Shown: in pieces, positions 28,852-38,729 of the stretch
Numbering within the stretch: position 1 is the stretch's first letter
Layout: every line of letters starts with the position of its first letter
Assembly (NCBI GenBank): GCA_951812945.1
Contig: CATOTB010000003.1
Span: 1 to 60,846 of the forward strand
From: Candidatus Dadabacteria bacterium
GTDB taxonomy: Bacteria; Desulfobacterota_D; UBA1144; Nemesobacterales; Nemesobacteraceae
Direction of reading: 5' to 3'
DNA: 60,846 bases
Made by a program: the position numbers and the translations under genes
The notes under the pieces: model-generated
Databases searched by the model: none
Seen by the model: only the letters and a program-made list of their open reading frames with translations
What the model was told of the DNA's origin: nothing

Positions 28852-30156
28852 TTATTGCGCTACGGCCGTTAACCGCTTCACATTGGCACGGGCGGTGTGA
28901 TAGAGCTTTAACGAATCGTAATATTGGGACATGGCATCAAACAGGGTGCGTTGCGCGTCAAGCATTTCGTAATAGGAAAACCTGCCTTTGGCGTATCCCG
29001 CGCGCGCCAGCTCAAACGCTTTCTTCGCAGATGGCAGCAGCTCCGTTTTCAATCTTTGCGCTTCTGAGTAAGAAGTGTTCCATTGTGTCCAGTTCTGCAT
29101 AAGCTGCAACTCCAGAATCAGTTCGGCCTGCCGGGCATCGCTTGCCGCCTGTACGACTTCCGCGCGAGCTCTGGTGACATTTCCCTTGTTCTGATTAAAA
29201 ATCGGTATGGGAAACGAGACGGAGAAAACAAGGGACTGATCGCCGCTTTCCCTGAAATCCCTTACGCCGAGGCTGAAGTCCGGGTCTGGAATAGCCAGCG
29301 CGCGCTCCAGATCCAGCAGCGATTCCTTTTCCGTTTTCATATAGGAAAATCTTCGCATATCGGGAATACGAGCGAGATTCGCGCGATAGCCTTCTATGGA
29401 ATCCGGGGCTTTAAACTCAAAGAAATCAGCGCGGTCAAGTGAACTGTTCAACGCGGAAACTCCTAACAGTTTTGCGAGTCTCTCTTTGGCGATTTCCAGT
29501 TCATGTTCTTTTCGCTCGCGCGCAATAACGCTTGTTACGTAAGCCACTTCCGCTTTGCTCAGCTGAATTTCCGGTTTCGCGGCGGCACGCACCTGTTCGG
29601 ACACGGTGTCTAGAACATGCCTGGCTAACTGCTCCTGTCGCACGGCAAGACTGACTGCCTCGTCTTCAGCCAGAATATTCAAGTACGCTATACGAACATC
29701 GCGCTCAAGGTTTAGTCTTTCAGCCGCCAATGCCTTAGCGGCCGCCCCTCGGGCCGCCTTTGCAGCGTTGATGCGCGCGGCGCGCTTGCCGCCAATCTCA
29801 ACGGTCTGCGTTAAGCTGTAGGTAAATTCAGCCGAGTCCGTCCCGCCGAAGCTTCCACTGCCGGCAACATTTTCCATCTCAAATGCAATTTCCGGATTCG
29901 GGCGATGTCCCGCCTGGTTTTCCGTACCCTTCGCGGCTTCGGCAACGGCAGCAGCCGATTTGATGCGCGGCGAGTTATCCAGAGCATTCTGGATAGCATC
30001 TGACAGAGTAAGCATGGAACCGCTACTATAAATACACTTCTCGTGTTTATGGACTTCCAGCAGGTACGGCTCGTCCGCTCTTAGCGGCTGTGGAAAGACT
30101 CCTGCCAGCAAAGCAACTGCTACACAAAAGGCACATAGCAATGATGTTTCCCGCAT
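28852..30156 (-). CDS. czcC: CzcC-type outer-membrane efflux channel (TolC family)
   Basis: A 434-residue outer-membrane factor of the metal RND system. It has a signal peptide (1-26), a short His-containing region (LEVHKHEKC), then two OEP repeats rich in long helices that form the periplasmic tunnel, including a TYSLTQTVEIGGKRAARI stretch. AAGGTG precedes the ATG. Normally czcC, czcB and czcA are contiguous. Here czcC is separated from czcB by 3.8 kb holding the opposite-strand uptake operon, so it needs its own promoter in 30157-30510. Confidence 0.88.
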   Translation of the reverse strand: MRETSLLCAFCVAVALLAGVFPQPLRADEPYLLEVHKHEKCIYSSGSMLTLSDAIQNALDNSPRIKSAAAVAEAAKGTENQAGHRPNPEIAFEMENVAGSGSFGGTDSAEFTYSLTQTVEIGGKRAARINAAKAARGAAAKALAAERLNLERDVRIAYLNILAEDEAVSLAVRQEQLARHVLDTVSEQVRAAAKPEIQLSKAEVAYVTSVIARERKEHELEIAKERLAKLLGVSALNSSLDRADFFEFKAPDSIEGYRANLARIPDMRRFSYMKTEKESLLDLERALAIPDPDFSLGVRDFRESGDQSLVFSVSFPIPIFNQNKGNVTRARAEVVQAASDARQAELILELQLMQNWTQWNTSYSEAQRLKTELLPSAKKAFELARAGYAKGRFSYYEMLDAQRTLFDAMSQYYDSLKLYHTARANVKRLTAVAQ

Positions 30157-30510
30157 TTGTCCAGCACCTTTTTACAAGCGAAAAAATTACGCCCGTGGGA
30201 CCTTGAAGTGCACTACCCCTGAAAACAGGTTTAAACCATTTTGAGGCGTTACACCTCGACTGAAAGAACCGAGCGCGCAAAGACAATCAAGTCAGCAAAC
30301 AAAGGAGGTTATCCGATCCATATACGCACTTGGCCTAGGAAAAAAAGATTCCTGATATACAAGCTTAGTCAAGACGGTTGGCTGTCCCGGGCAGAGTGGA
30401 CATAAAAGCAAACGCCCGGAGGAAATTGAAGACAGAAGCAGGATCTCGGAGATGAGGGCTGAACACCATCCCCAGATCAAAAGACGTGATCGTGGTTATA
30501 CGCGCGGCAT
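30157..30510. other. 354-base region upstream of czcC
   Basis: No supported gene. Short ORFs here lack ribosome sites and family resemblance. It should hold the czcC promoter on the minus strand; I cannot pick a convincing one. The facing nptA-like gene ends at 30511. Confidence 0.35.
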
Positions 30511-31659
30511 TCAGAACAGCCAAGCATAAGAAAACACCAACCCTGCTGGAACACCGAAAAATACAAGGAGGATGTATGCGACGGCCAACCCTTTCCACTC
30601 ACTCGCGAGCCGCGCGATCCACTCGGCTCCCGCCATCGGAATGTCTCGCAGCCAAGGAATGCTGTAGATTACGATAACACCCAACAAATTGTAGAATAAG
30701 TGCGCAATTGCGATTTGATGTGCGATGGCATGAGTGGGGCCTGTTATCGCAGTTGCCGCGAGAAGCGCAGTGATCGTCGTCCCGATATTGGCTCCAAGCG
30801 TGAACGGATAGACATGACGAAGACCTATAACACCGCTACCCGCCAAAGGCACGATGAGGCTTGTGGTAGTCGAGGACGACTGCACCAGCACTGTAACCAC
30901 AGTACCGGAAAATATGCCGGTTACCGGCCCCTTACCGACGGCCCCCTGCAGAAACTTCTGGGACCTGCCTGCGAATACAGTTTTCAGCGCTTTTCCGAGA
31001 TACATTATTGACAGGAGGATGAATGCGATTCCTGCGACAATCAGTACCGAACCTGCCAACTGGTCGGGCAGCCCAGATACCAGGGACTCTACGAAATCGG
31101 TGCCGGAACCGATGATGACCTTCACTATGCCTTTTCCCGAAGCATCAACGGTTCCCATGTTCTCAATTATGTGCGTCGCCGCGCCGCTAAGTTTTTCAAG
31201 GATACCAAACCCGAGTTCCAACGGCAGGAATATCGCGATACTAAGAATATTGAAAAAGTCGTGTATAGTGGCAGCCGCAAATGCCTTTCTGAACTCCCCC
31301 GGCTGCCTGATATGACCGAGGCTAACAATCGTGTTGGTTACCGTAGTTCCGACATTGGCACCCATGACCATCGGTATTGCTACGGCAATAGGCATTCCCC
31401 CCGCCACAAGACCGACGATGACGGATGTAACGGTGCTGGAAGATTGGACCAAGGCGGTCATCAGTATGCCGAGAATCAGTCCGATAAACGGGTTCGTCGC
31501 AAATACGAACAAAGATTTGACGCCTTCTGTACCGCCGAACGCTTGACGAAAACCCGCGCCGATCAAGCCAACTGCCACGAGCAGCACGTATAAGGCCACT
31601 ATGACGATGAGCCACGGAACGAACCTTGATCGGATGTCTGTCTGTTTTATCGGTGCCAT
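30511..31659 (-). CDS. Na+/phosphate cotransporter (NptA/SLC34-like)
   Basis: A 382-residue inner-membrane protein with two inverted repeats of the Na/Pi cotransporter family. Each carries the QSSST signature (LVQSSSTVTS in the first half, LVQSSSTTTS in the second) and a GANVGTT or GANIGTT motif. About 8-9 TM helices are visible. No PhoU domain is attached. It may export or import phosphate. Its place between the metal-efflux genes and the SPFH operon is unexplained, though phosphate and metals often share membrane stress responses. Confidence 0.85.
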   Translation of the reverse strand: MAPIKQTDIRSRFVPWLIVIVALYVLLVAVGLIGAGFRQAFGGTEGVKSLFVFATNPFIGLILGILMTALVQSSSTVTSVIVGLVAGGMPIAVAIPMVMGANVGTTVTNTIVSLGHIRQPGEFRKAFAAATIHDFFNILSIAIFLPLELGFGILEKLSGAATHIIENMGTVDASGKGIVKVIIGSGTDFVESLVSGLPDQLAGSVLIVAGIAFILLSIMYLGKALKTVFAGRSQKFLQGAVGKGPVTGIFSGTVVTVLVQSSSTTTSLIVPLAGSGVIGLRHVYPFTLGANIGTTITALLAATAITGPTHAIAHQIAIAHLFYNLLGVIVIYSIPWLRDIPMAGAEWIARLASEWKGLAVAYILLVFFGVPAGLVFSYAWLF

Positions 31660-32124
31660 GTGCGCAAGATCCTAGGACTTCTTACAGTGACTCTCACTAC
31701 CCCCTCTCATTCACATAAAGGGGGCAAGGAATTGACATCCCCCCAGCACCACAAAGAGAATCACACCATGGGCAAAACTAATAACATAATGTTTTTCAAA
31801 ATTTTTTCAATCAAGGGCCTCTTCACATAGTGGTGGAATTGGCGGGAACCCGGATGTCATCACTCTACATCAGTCATTCGGAAAAACAGCAATACAGGCA
31901 AGCGGAGGTACAGATACAAAGCCGCTATTCATTTGATTTTTTCCGAACTATGTGCTTAGGTATACAGGTATATTTTTCGTAAAAAGCAAGCGCGACGGTA
32001 ATAAAACGTCTGAACGGTTTTCTTTTCGTTCCGTCAGGGCATATCGTTGCGTCGGTTCTTTCGTAATCTCGGAACAATGGAAAAGTACGGTTTGAAGCCG
32101 GGTTCTTACTCTCTTTTTTAGCCT
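31660..32124. other. 465-base divergent region before the permease-SPFH operon
   Basis: No supported gene. It separates the leftward nptA-like gene from the rightward five-gene operon, so it should contain both promoters. A possible TTGACA at 31733-31738 lacks a good -10 partner. No Zur-type palindrome like those at 19829 and 25190 is visible here. Confidence 0.4.
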
Positions 32125-34421
32125 ATGTTTAATTTCTTTGATTTTCTGTGGTTGTCCTTCATCCTCTTGGCGCCAATGCTGTTGCTCGGCCTGTTCCTTT
32201 CGGGTGTGATTCATGTGTTCATCTCCGCAAGGCGATTCTCAGATGGCTCCACGACGACAGCCTGAAATCGGTAAGTACCAGCGCAGCTGTCGGCGTGCCT
32301 ATGCCGCTTTGCAGCTGTTCAGTGGTACCTGTGGTTGCCGAGATGCGAAGAAAGGGAGCGTCCCGTTCAGCCTGCATGTCGTTTCTGATAACCGCGCCGG
32401 AAACAGGTGCGGACTCAATTCTCGTTACAAACGCTTTCTTCGGACCGATTGTAGCGATTGCCCGACCCGTCGTCAGCTTCATCACCGCTGTCGTCGCCGG
32501 CATATTCTGCATAGGAAGCATTAGGGACGACCATGACGAAAAGAAAAACGCCGATCATGAGCACCACGAGCATGACCATGACCATGACTGTCACACCCAC
32601 TGCCATGACGGCCACGACCACGGAACGCACGAGCCTATGGTGCCCGACCAGGATGACTGCTATATAAGCTTTTCGCAGTTCAAGGGCGCTTTTGTCAACT
32701 GGTTCAGGAAAATCTCGAAGGTGCTTTCGGAGAAAAAACTGGTATCCTGGGTCAAGCCCAAATTCTATCTTGACATGCTCTCGTCCCGCGAGAACAGCGA
32801 AAAAACCCCCTTCGAGTCCCCCGGGGAGACAGCGACTGCCGACAGTGAGAACCTGGACTTCAAGAAAGTAACAAAGCACATTCTCCACTACGGTTTCGTA
32901 GAAATAGCGGATGACATTCTCTTTTCCCTGCTGGTTGGAATTTTTCTCGGCGCGTTGCTTTTCCTAGTCATACCCGGCGATCTGACATCAAGCGAGTACA
33001 CGCGCTGGGCAGCCTATCCAATCATGGTTCTTCTGGGAGTTCCTCTGTACATCTGCGCGTCCGCGAGCACCCCGATTGCCGCCGCTCTGGTCGCCAAGGG
33101 ATTCAGTCCCGGGGCGGCACTCGTTTTCCTCATGACCGGCCCGGCGACCAATACTGCCACCATCGCAATTATAGCCAGTCAGTTCGGAAGCCGATTTACA
33201 TCCATCTACGTAGGTTCCGTCATCGTGGTAACCGTCCTGATCGGGATCGCGGCCGACGCGCTGCTTCTCGCCATCGGCATGACGATTCCCGTCACCCTCC
33301 AGATGTCGAGTTCCCCAGCTATCCAGATACTGCAGTGGGCGAGCGCAGTCGCCTTGTTCGCGCTGATAGTCTGGAGATTCCGCGCCGGCGCCATGAAGAG
33401 CGGCTACGAAGACATCATGTCTAACCTGCGTCCCCTGTCAAAGCACTTGAGAAGCTTGTGGAGATGGTCGGCGGGGGAAAAGGGTCATGGTTCTTTCCGA
33501 GGCATAGCCACACTCTGTATTCTTGTCCTCGCGCTGCTGCTCAGCAGCGGATTCACGACCGTGAATCCCGGCACAGTCGGCTATGGTCGTCTGTTTGGCC
33601 AGGTGTACTGGAAAGATCTGGAACCCGGTCTTCACTATCTTGCTCCCTGGCCATTCGTCAAGGTTGATAAGTGGCCTGTCCGGGAAGTGAAATCGATTGC
33701 TGCCGCATCCGGGGAGTATGTGTCCGGCGACCTGAACTTATTCTCGATTGATCTTGACGTACAATATCGCGTAAAGGATCCCTATGTCTATCACTACGGG
33801 ATAACCAACGCGGAATCCGTCATCGAGAATTTCATAAAGGAAGAGATACGGGACTTTGTATCCAGCAGGGAAATGGATCATCTGTTTAACGTCGAGCGCA
33901 GGGTTCTGGAAGAATCGGTCAGCTCGCTGTTTGAAGGCAAGCAGAAACCCGCTGCGGGGTCTGAAGTGTTTGACAGCGTTGAACTGATTAAGATAAACCT
34001 GCTGTCAGTAATCCCCTTGCCCGAAACGTTCAACGCTTTCCGGGAGGTTTCAAACGCGCAGGACGATAAGGAGCGGACCATTGTCAACGCCCACAGATTT
34101 CTTGTGTCAGTGGCTAGCCAGGTACACGGCAACGCCTATTACGAAACGAAGCAGGCCGAAGGGAAGGCCTACAGCAAGGAGAAAATCGCCGGCGCGGAGG
34201 CGGGCGCTATCCGCCGTGTGGCAAGAGCCGTACGGAGCGCCCCTGACGTGCTTCGCAACATGCTCTGGCGGGAGAAGCTCGAAACGGCGCTTTCCGACAA
34301 GCCCAAGATAATTGTGCCCAGCGAGGATGTTCTTGACAGAGTGGCGCTCTGGAAGAAAAAACCGTCGGGATCCGGTGTCGACGACGCTGCCCGGCATAAC
34401 CCTGAGAGGAAGGGAAAATGA
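32125..34421 (+). CDS. COG0701/ArsP-type metal permease fused to an SPFH domain (N-terminus frameshifted)
   Basis: From GTG 32148 the frame encodes 757 residues. The first half is an SO_0444-like permease: GVPMPLCSCSVVPV, RRKGASRSACMSFLI, APETGADSILV, a His-rich cytosolic loop (about 32526-32634, 13 His and 2 Cys), then VPLYICASASTPIAAAL and MTGPATNTATI. After about residue 440 a new TM helix (IATLCILVLALLLSSGF) leads into an SPFH domain (VGYGRLFGQ, LEPGLHYLAP, FSIDLDVQYRVKDP) and a coiled tail. The true N-terminus (ATG 32125, MFNFFDFLWLSFILLAPMLL up to HVFIS) lies one frame away and joins at about 32224-32229 if one base is added. Its stop overlaps the next ATG. Confidence 0.8.
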
Positions 34422-35332
34422 CAAAGAAAGCAAAAAAAATTGTTGCGGTCGTTATTTCCGCAATCGTAATTCTCGTAGTGATTTCGGATATTTTCTACAT
34501 AATCAACGAAACCCAGCAGGGAGTTCTGACCCATTTCGGCAAGATATCTCCTCCCGTGAAACAGCCGGGGCTCCACATGAAGTGGCCTCGACCCGTATCG
34601 AAGGTCTACAAGGTTGACCGTCGCATTAACACTCTGGGCGGCCTCAGCCAGGAACTCGTCACAGAGGATAAGAAGAATGTTCTGGTTGAAGGATACCTTC
34701 TCTGGCGCATAGTCGATCCCATGCTGTTTGTAAAAGCGATACGGACCAACGATAACGCCATAAACCGGCTACGGGACCTTTATATTTCCAGCAGCGGAAT
34801 AGTCATAAGCAACGAAGCGCGGGACTCTTTCATCACACTGGGTCTGGAGCATGAAGATTTTCATAACGTGACCAATAACAGGATTCTTGCCATGGTTGCG
34901 CCCACCGCGAGAAAAGATTACGGCATTGAGGTGATCAGCACAGGAATCGTCGAATACACGCTGCCTGTCGAGAACCGGGCGAGCGTGATCCAGCGGATGA
35001 TCTCGGAACGCGCCCGTATCGCCTCCCGCTATAGAAGCGAGGGAGAAGAAATGGCTCTTCGTATTGAAGCTCTTGCCATCAACAAGCATGAGAAAGTCAT
35101 GGCTGACGCTCACGCGGAAGCCGCTGTCATTCTGGGCGACGCGGAAGCCAAGGCGATGTCGCTTCTGGGCGAGGCATACAAGGAAGATCCGGATTTCTAC
35201 AATTTTATCCGGGCTCTTGACAGCTATGATCTTATTATTGACAGAAACACTACTCTTATGCTGCCAGCGGACAACGAACTGTTCAGATATCTGAACAACA
35301 AAGAAGTGCCGGGCAGCAAGGACCGGAAATGA
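34418..35332 (+). CDS. HflC-like SPFH membrane protein
   Basis: A 304-residue protein with an N-terminal TM helix (about 7-26). It continues with the HflC-type ETQQGVLTHFGKISPPVKQPGLHMKWP start in shortened form, the VDRRINTL linker and a SPFH/band-7 domain. It continues into a coiled-coil tail (ISERARIASRYRSEGEEMAL) and ends with a NTTLMLPADNELF-like strand, as in HflC. HflC and HflK form a large cage around FtsH in the inner membrane. Here it overlaps the permease-SPFH gene by 4 bases (ATGA) and the next SPFH gene in the same way. The cluster, not FtsH, is its likely partner. Confidence 0.87.
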   Translation: MTKKAKKIVAVVISAIVILVVISDIFYIINETQQGVLTHFGKISPPVKQPGLHMKWPRPVSKVYKVDRRINTLGGLSQELVTEDKKNVLVEGYLLWRIVDPMLFVKAIRTNDNAINRLRDLYISSSGIVISNEARDSFITLGLEHEDFHNVTNNRILAMVAPTARKDYGIEVISTGIVEYTLPVENRASVIQRMISERARIASRYRSEGEEMALRIEALAINKHEKVMADAHAEAAVILGDAEAKAMSLLGEAYKEDPDFYNFIRALDSYDLIIDRNTTLMLPADNELFRYLNNKEVPGSKDRK

Positions 35333-36699
35333 GTGAAAAAAACCCGCTACCGAAAAGTACGCGAATAATATACTCCGTATTTGATTTTTTCTTTCACAGA
35401 AGAAAACGCTTTGTGGCGCTGCTGGCCGCGGTTGTGGTACTGGGCGTAGCGGCCACAGGCCTTGAAGTAATCAAGAAGGAAGAGCGGGGAGTTCTTACCC
35501 AGTTTGGAAGGGTCGTCAACGCGGAAGTTGCCCCTGGAATACGCTACCGCATTCCTTTAATTCAAAAACTTCATGTTCGCAAGGTCAAAAGAGTTGTCAC
35601 GCATCAGGTATCGAGCATGGAAAACGGCGCCGCCAACTTTACGCTGCTGTCCGGAGACATGAACCTTGTTGAAGTCGATTTTTCCGTTCAATACAAAATC
35701 AAGAACCTGGAAAACTACCTGTTCAGAAATTCAGACCCGGTGATGACAATGACCATGCTCTTGCGCAAGGAGCTGGTAGAAGTGTTCTCGCGGAACTTCA
35801 TTGACCTGATATTCACTTCAAACCGCGACCTCGTCCACGAAACCCTGCTGAACGGACTTATCGAAGGCCTTGAAGCCATAGATTCCGGCATTGAGGTCGT
35901 CTCGCTAAACATCGTCGATGTGCGTCCGGTTGAGGAGGCGGTTTTTGCGTTTCGGGACGTTAACGACGCCATCGCGGAACGCCTGAAAACCATAAGCAAC
36001 GCAAACACCAGGAAAGAACATCTGCTTGCCCACAGCAATGGACAGGCCGACGCGCTGATAATGAGCGCGAAGGCAAACGCTCATGAGAGAATCGTTACCG
36101 CGAAAAGCAGTGCCAATGTTTTCAGGGAACTGCTCGCCGAATACAGGAAAGCCCCGAAGCACGTGGCCGTCACGCGCTACTGGGAACGTATGAACACGAT
36201 TTTCGCCGATGCCAGCCTTTCGGTACTGCAGCTAGACAAAGACGCGACCATAGACATCAACATGATTGAAGATAGGCAGGGATTCGCGCCTCTGCCCGTT
36301 GAAGTTCTCACGGGTCAGCCGTCTTCTGGACCGGCCCCCGACGGCGACAGGAGACCGCTTATGTCGACTGCCATTCCGGACCTGCACAGGCTGGAGAGCG
36401 CCGAAGCGGACAAAGCAACTGTGAGCGGTCAGTATCACAAGTCACGGACCGAGCGCGATCATATCCTCTCTGTCGGGCCCCGCTCTCTTATATTCGACCT
36501 TCCGTCCTTTTCCCATTCCCACCTGGAGCAGAAGATTTCGTCCGTCGTAAGCGGGACCGTCCAGAAACAACTGTCCAGCGTGCCTGGCGAAAAAGAGAGC
36601 GAGAAGAAAGAAAACAAAGAAGGCCTCGACGGCAAAGCCGGACAGAATGAAAAAGAGAGCGTCGGCAAAGAACATGAAAACAAAGGGAAAAAAGAATAA
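35329..36699 (+). CDS. HflK-like SPFH membrane protein with a long charged tail
   Basis: A 456-residue protein with one TM helix (about 25-45), an SPFH domain (KEERGVLTQFGRVV, VAPGIRYRIPLIQKL, MNLVEVDFSVQYKI) and a coiled coil. The C-terminal 130 residues are long and low-complexity, with Pro/Ser-rich and Lys/Glu-rich parts ending in KEHENKGKKE. It is longer than E. coli HflK (about 420 aa), and the tail has no counterpart I recognise. Its start overlaps the HflC-like stop (ATGA). It ends 4 bases before the binding-protein gene. Confidence 0.87.
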   Translation: MSEKNPLPKSTRIIYSVFDFFFHRRKRFVALLAAVVVLGVAATGLEVIKKEERGVLTQFGRVVNAEVAPGIRYRIPLIQKLHVRKVKRVVTHQVSSMENGAANFTLLSGDMNLVEVDFSVQYKIKNLENYLFRNSDPVMTMTMLLRKELVEVFSRNFIDLIFTSNRDLVHETLLNGLIEGLEAIDSGIEVVSLNIVDVRPVEEAVFAFRDVNDAIAERLKTISNANTRKEHLLAHSNGQADALIMSAKANAHERIVTAKSSANVFRELLAEYRKAPKHVAVTRYWERMNTIFADASLSVLQLDKDATIDINMIEDRQGFAPLPVEVLTGQPSSGPAPDGDRRPLMSTAIPDLHRLESAEADKATVSGQYHKSRTERDHILSVGPRSLIFDLPSFSHSHLEQKISSVVSGTVQKQLSSVPGEKESEKKENKEGLDGKAGQNEKESVGKEHENKGKKE

Positions 36700-36703
36700 G
36701 GAC

Positions 36704-37909
36704 ATGGTTGTTCAGCGGACAAAGACGGAACGGATACTCGTGGGCCTGCTGCTTGCCTGCCTTATGGCGCTTTTCCCGCTGTCTTCAGCGGTGGCAGCAC
36801 CCGGCGTGAGCGGCGAAAAAATTGTCTTCGGACAGAGTGCCTGTTTCTCGGGACACAACAAGCTGCTTGGCCTCCGCTACCGTCAGGGCATCCTGGCGGC
36901 GTTTGCAGAGCGTAACAGGCTCGGGGGAGTAAACGGCAGAATGCTGGAACTGGTTTCGCATGACGACGGGTATGAACCGAAAAAAGCTATTGCTAACGCG
37001 AAGAGATTCGCTTCGGAAAACGATGTCCTGGCCGTTATCGGCGGTGTGGGAACCCCGACGGCAAGACAGATAGCACCCGTACTGCTGAGCGCTGGAATAC
37101 CCTTCGTCGGACATGTCACGGGCGCCAATTTTCTGCATGACTCGAAAAAGTTTCCCAATGTTCTCAATCTCAGGGCAAGCTACATACAGGAAATCGAAGT
37201 GCTGCTTGATCACATAGTTCGCGTTAAGGGCAAGAGACGTTTTGGCATCATCTATCAGGAGGATGTATTTGGACGTTCAGTGTTAAGGGACTACGAAAAG
37301 GTACTCAAGGAGAATCACGATATTCCCATCCTGGCGAAAACAACTTTTTCACGTAACACGCACGCAGTTTACGCCAGTTTTTTCCCAATGATGAAAGCTG
37401 ATCTCGACTCCATACTGATAGTCGGAACCAGCGAGACCAATTACAAAATCATCAACCTTGCCCGTGATCTGGGATATGGGAATATCTTCATGGCCAATCT
37501 GTCCTTTGCCCTGCCGCACGAACTCAGGAAAATGGTCAACAAACCAAAAGAAAGGGTTCTGGTTACGGAGGTGGTTCCCAGTGCGGATGACACCAGCCGC
37601 TTAATCGTTCAGAATTACAGACGCGCGCTCAGAGCAGAGGCGGAACTACAGAAAAAGAAAGATTCTGTTGTCTTCGAGACAGTATCTCTGGAGGGTTATA
37701 TTCTTGGTCGCTTCGTAATATCCATGCTCGAACGCATGGGAGACGACCTTACGCGGGAGAACTTCATGAAGCAGGCTCTTTCAGCTGGCCCCATCGCTAT
37801 TGACGACTGGTTGATTGAATTCAAGCCTGGGTCAAACAGCGGATCCAGCTATGTCAGGCTTGTAAACTTCGGTAGTCAGGATTCCAAGACAGAGAGAGGG
37901 AAACCTTGA
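36704..37909 (+). CDS. Leucine-binding-type periplasmic protein (Peripla_BP_6) without an ABC transporter
   Basis: A 401-residue exported protein; the start is ATG 36704, preceded by AAGGA. An N-terminal membrane or signal segment (about 10-30, VGLLLACLMALFPLSSAV) leads into a type-I periplasmic binding fold: IVFGQSACFSGHNKLLG, VNGRMLELVSHDDGYEP, VIGGVGTPTARQIAPVL and IPFVGHVTGANF. These match branched-chain amino-acid binding proteins. No LivHMGF-type permease or ATPase is near. It is cotranscribed with three SPFH-domain genes and overlaps the next small membrane gene (TTGA). A sensing role for an unknown ligand is inferred. Confidence 0.82.
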   Translation: MVVQRTKTERILVGLLLACLMALFPLSSAVAAPGVSGEKIVFGQSACFSGHNKLLGLRYRQGILAAFAERNRLGGVNGRMLELVSHDDGYEPKKAIANAKRFASENDVLAVIGGVGTPTARQIAPVLLSAGIPFVGHVTGANFLHDSKKFPNVLNLRASYIQEIEVLLDHIVRVKGKRRFGIIYQEDVFGRSVLRDYEKVLKENHDIPILAKTTFSRNTHAVYASFFPMMKADLDSILIVGTSETNYKIINLARDLGYGNIFMANLSFALPHELRKMVNKPKERVLVTEVVPSADDTSRLIVQNYRRALRAEAELQKKKDSVVFETVSLEGYILGRFVISMLERMGDDLTRENFMKQALSAGPIAIDDWLIEFKPGSNSGSSYVRLVNFGSQDSKTERGKP

Positions 37910-38397
37910 AAAAACTAGATGATTTTTCCACAGAAGAAGTCGGCGAAGAGTGGTTAAGGGAATTGTACAAGGTCGTAGCGCGACGACGTTACGTAATGTA
38001 CAGGATGATTATGGAGTCGACTCGCATGCTGCTGTTCGGCAATGGAGGCGGCGCCGCTCTGATCATCGGATTCATGGCGTCGTCTTCCAGGGTGGGCGAA
38101 GCCTCAGCCTTCCACTGGCTTAACATTCTGATTCTGACGCTGTTCGGCGTCGGGGTGCTGACCTCCGCGCTTACCACCTTTCTGGTTACCCTGGTCTCGG
38201 TGAAAGAGGCGCACGGAGCCGAAGAAGGATTGAAAAAGTTTGTCGATGGCGATACCAACCGCAATCAGGCCATGTTCGTGGTTGATGGCAGGGTATTCTA
38301 TTTCGCGGATCTGGCCACCGTGACCGCCACCATAAGCACCCTGAGTTTCATCCTCGGTGGACTGTGCAGCATCGTCCTGCTGGTATGGTTTTTCTAG
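37906..38397 (+). CDS. Small membrane protein of the SPFH operon
   Basis: A 163-residue protein with an amphipathic N-terminus and about three to four hydrophobic segments (around 42-58, 70-96 and 133-160). It also has a charged middle (KEAHGAEEGLKKFVDGD) and a hydrophobic LVWFF C-terminus. The TTG start overlaps the binding-protein stop. I do not recognise the family. Being the last of five tightly packed genes, it probably forms part of the same membrane assembly. Confidence 0.7.
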   Translation: MKKLDDFSTEEVGEEWLRELYKVVARRRYVMYRMIMESTRMLLFGNGGGAALIIGFMASSSRVGEASAFHWLNILILTLFGVGVLTSALTTFLVTLVSVKEAHGAEEGLKKFVDGDTNRNQAMFVVDGRVFYFADLATVTATISTLSFILGGLCSIVLLVWFF

Positions 38398-38678
38398 TGT
38401 CCGTACCCCTCAAGGCGGCTTCGCGGCGTTTGTCGGAATGTTTCGTGAACATGCAGAAGCAACCTAATCAAGACGCTTGCGCAGACCGGAATCCGAAGGG
38501 TCGCTTTGCGCGCTATCTGCTGTTTTTAACGGCATTTCAAACTCAGGCAAAGAAGGATGCCTGAGAGAAAACACCGCAAGCCCCGACATAAGACAGTCCG
38601 CAAGGGGGCATTCAATCAAGATAAATTCCCGAGAACCGGACAACCAGTTAGCTCAAAAACCGATACAAAAACGAATTG
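38398..38678. other. Intergenic region between the SPFH operon and metK
   Basis: No supported gene. It contains a perfect 8-bp hairpin (CTCAGGCA and TGCCTGAG, 38542-38565, 8-base loop) without a T-run, a possible weak terminator. I see no SAM- or SAH-type riboswitch consensus. Confidence 0.4.
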
Positions 38679-38706
38679 TTGACAGAAAGACCAGAATAAT
38701 TATATT
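38679..38706 (+). promoter_or_regulatory. Promoter of metK
   Basis: TTGACA (38679-38684), 16-base spacer, TATATT (38701-38706). The expected start is near 38713, leaving a short leader with a TTGAGG ribosome site before the ATG at 38730. The leader is too short for a riboswitch. Confidence 0.6.
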
Positions 38707-38729
38707 ACTTGGACTTTTGAGGTCGCTTA

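Noticed and set aside
38398..38729. A SAM or SAH riboswitch before metK
   Set aside because: The leader after the predicted promoter is about 17 bases, and no riboswitch consensus is visible.
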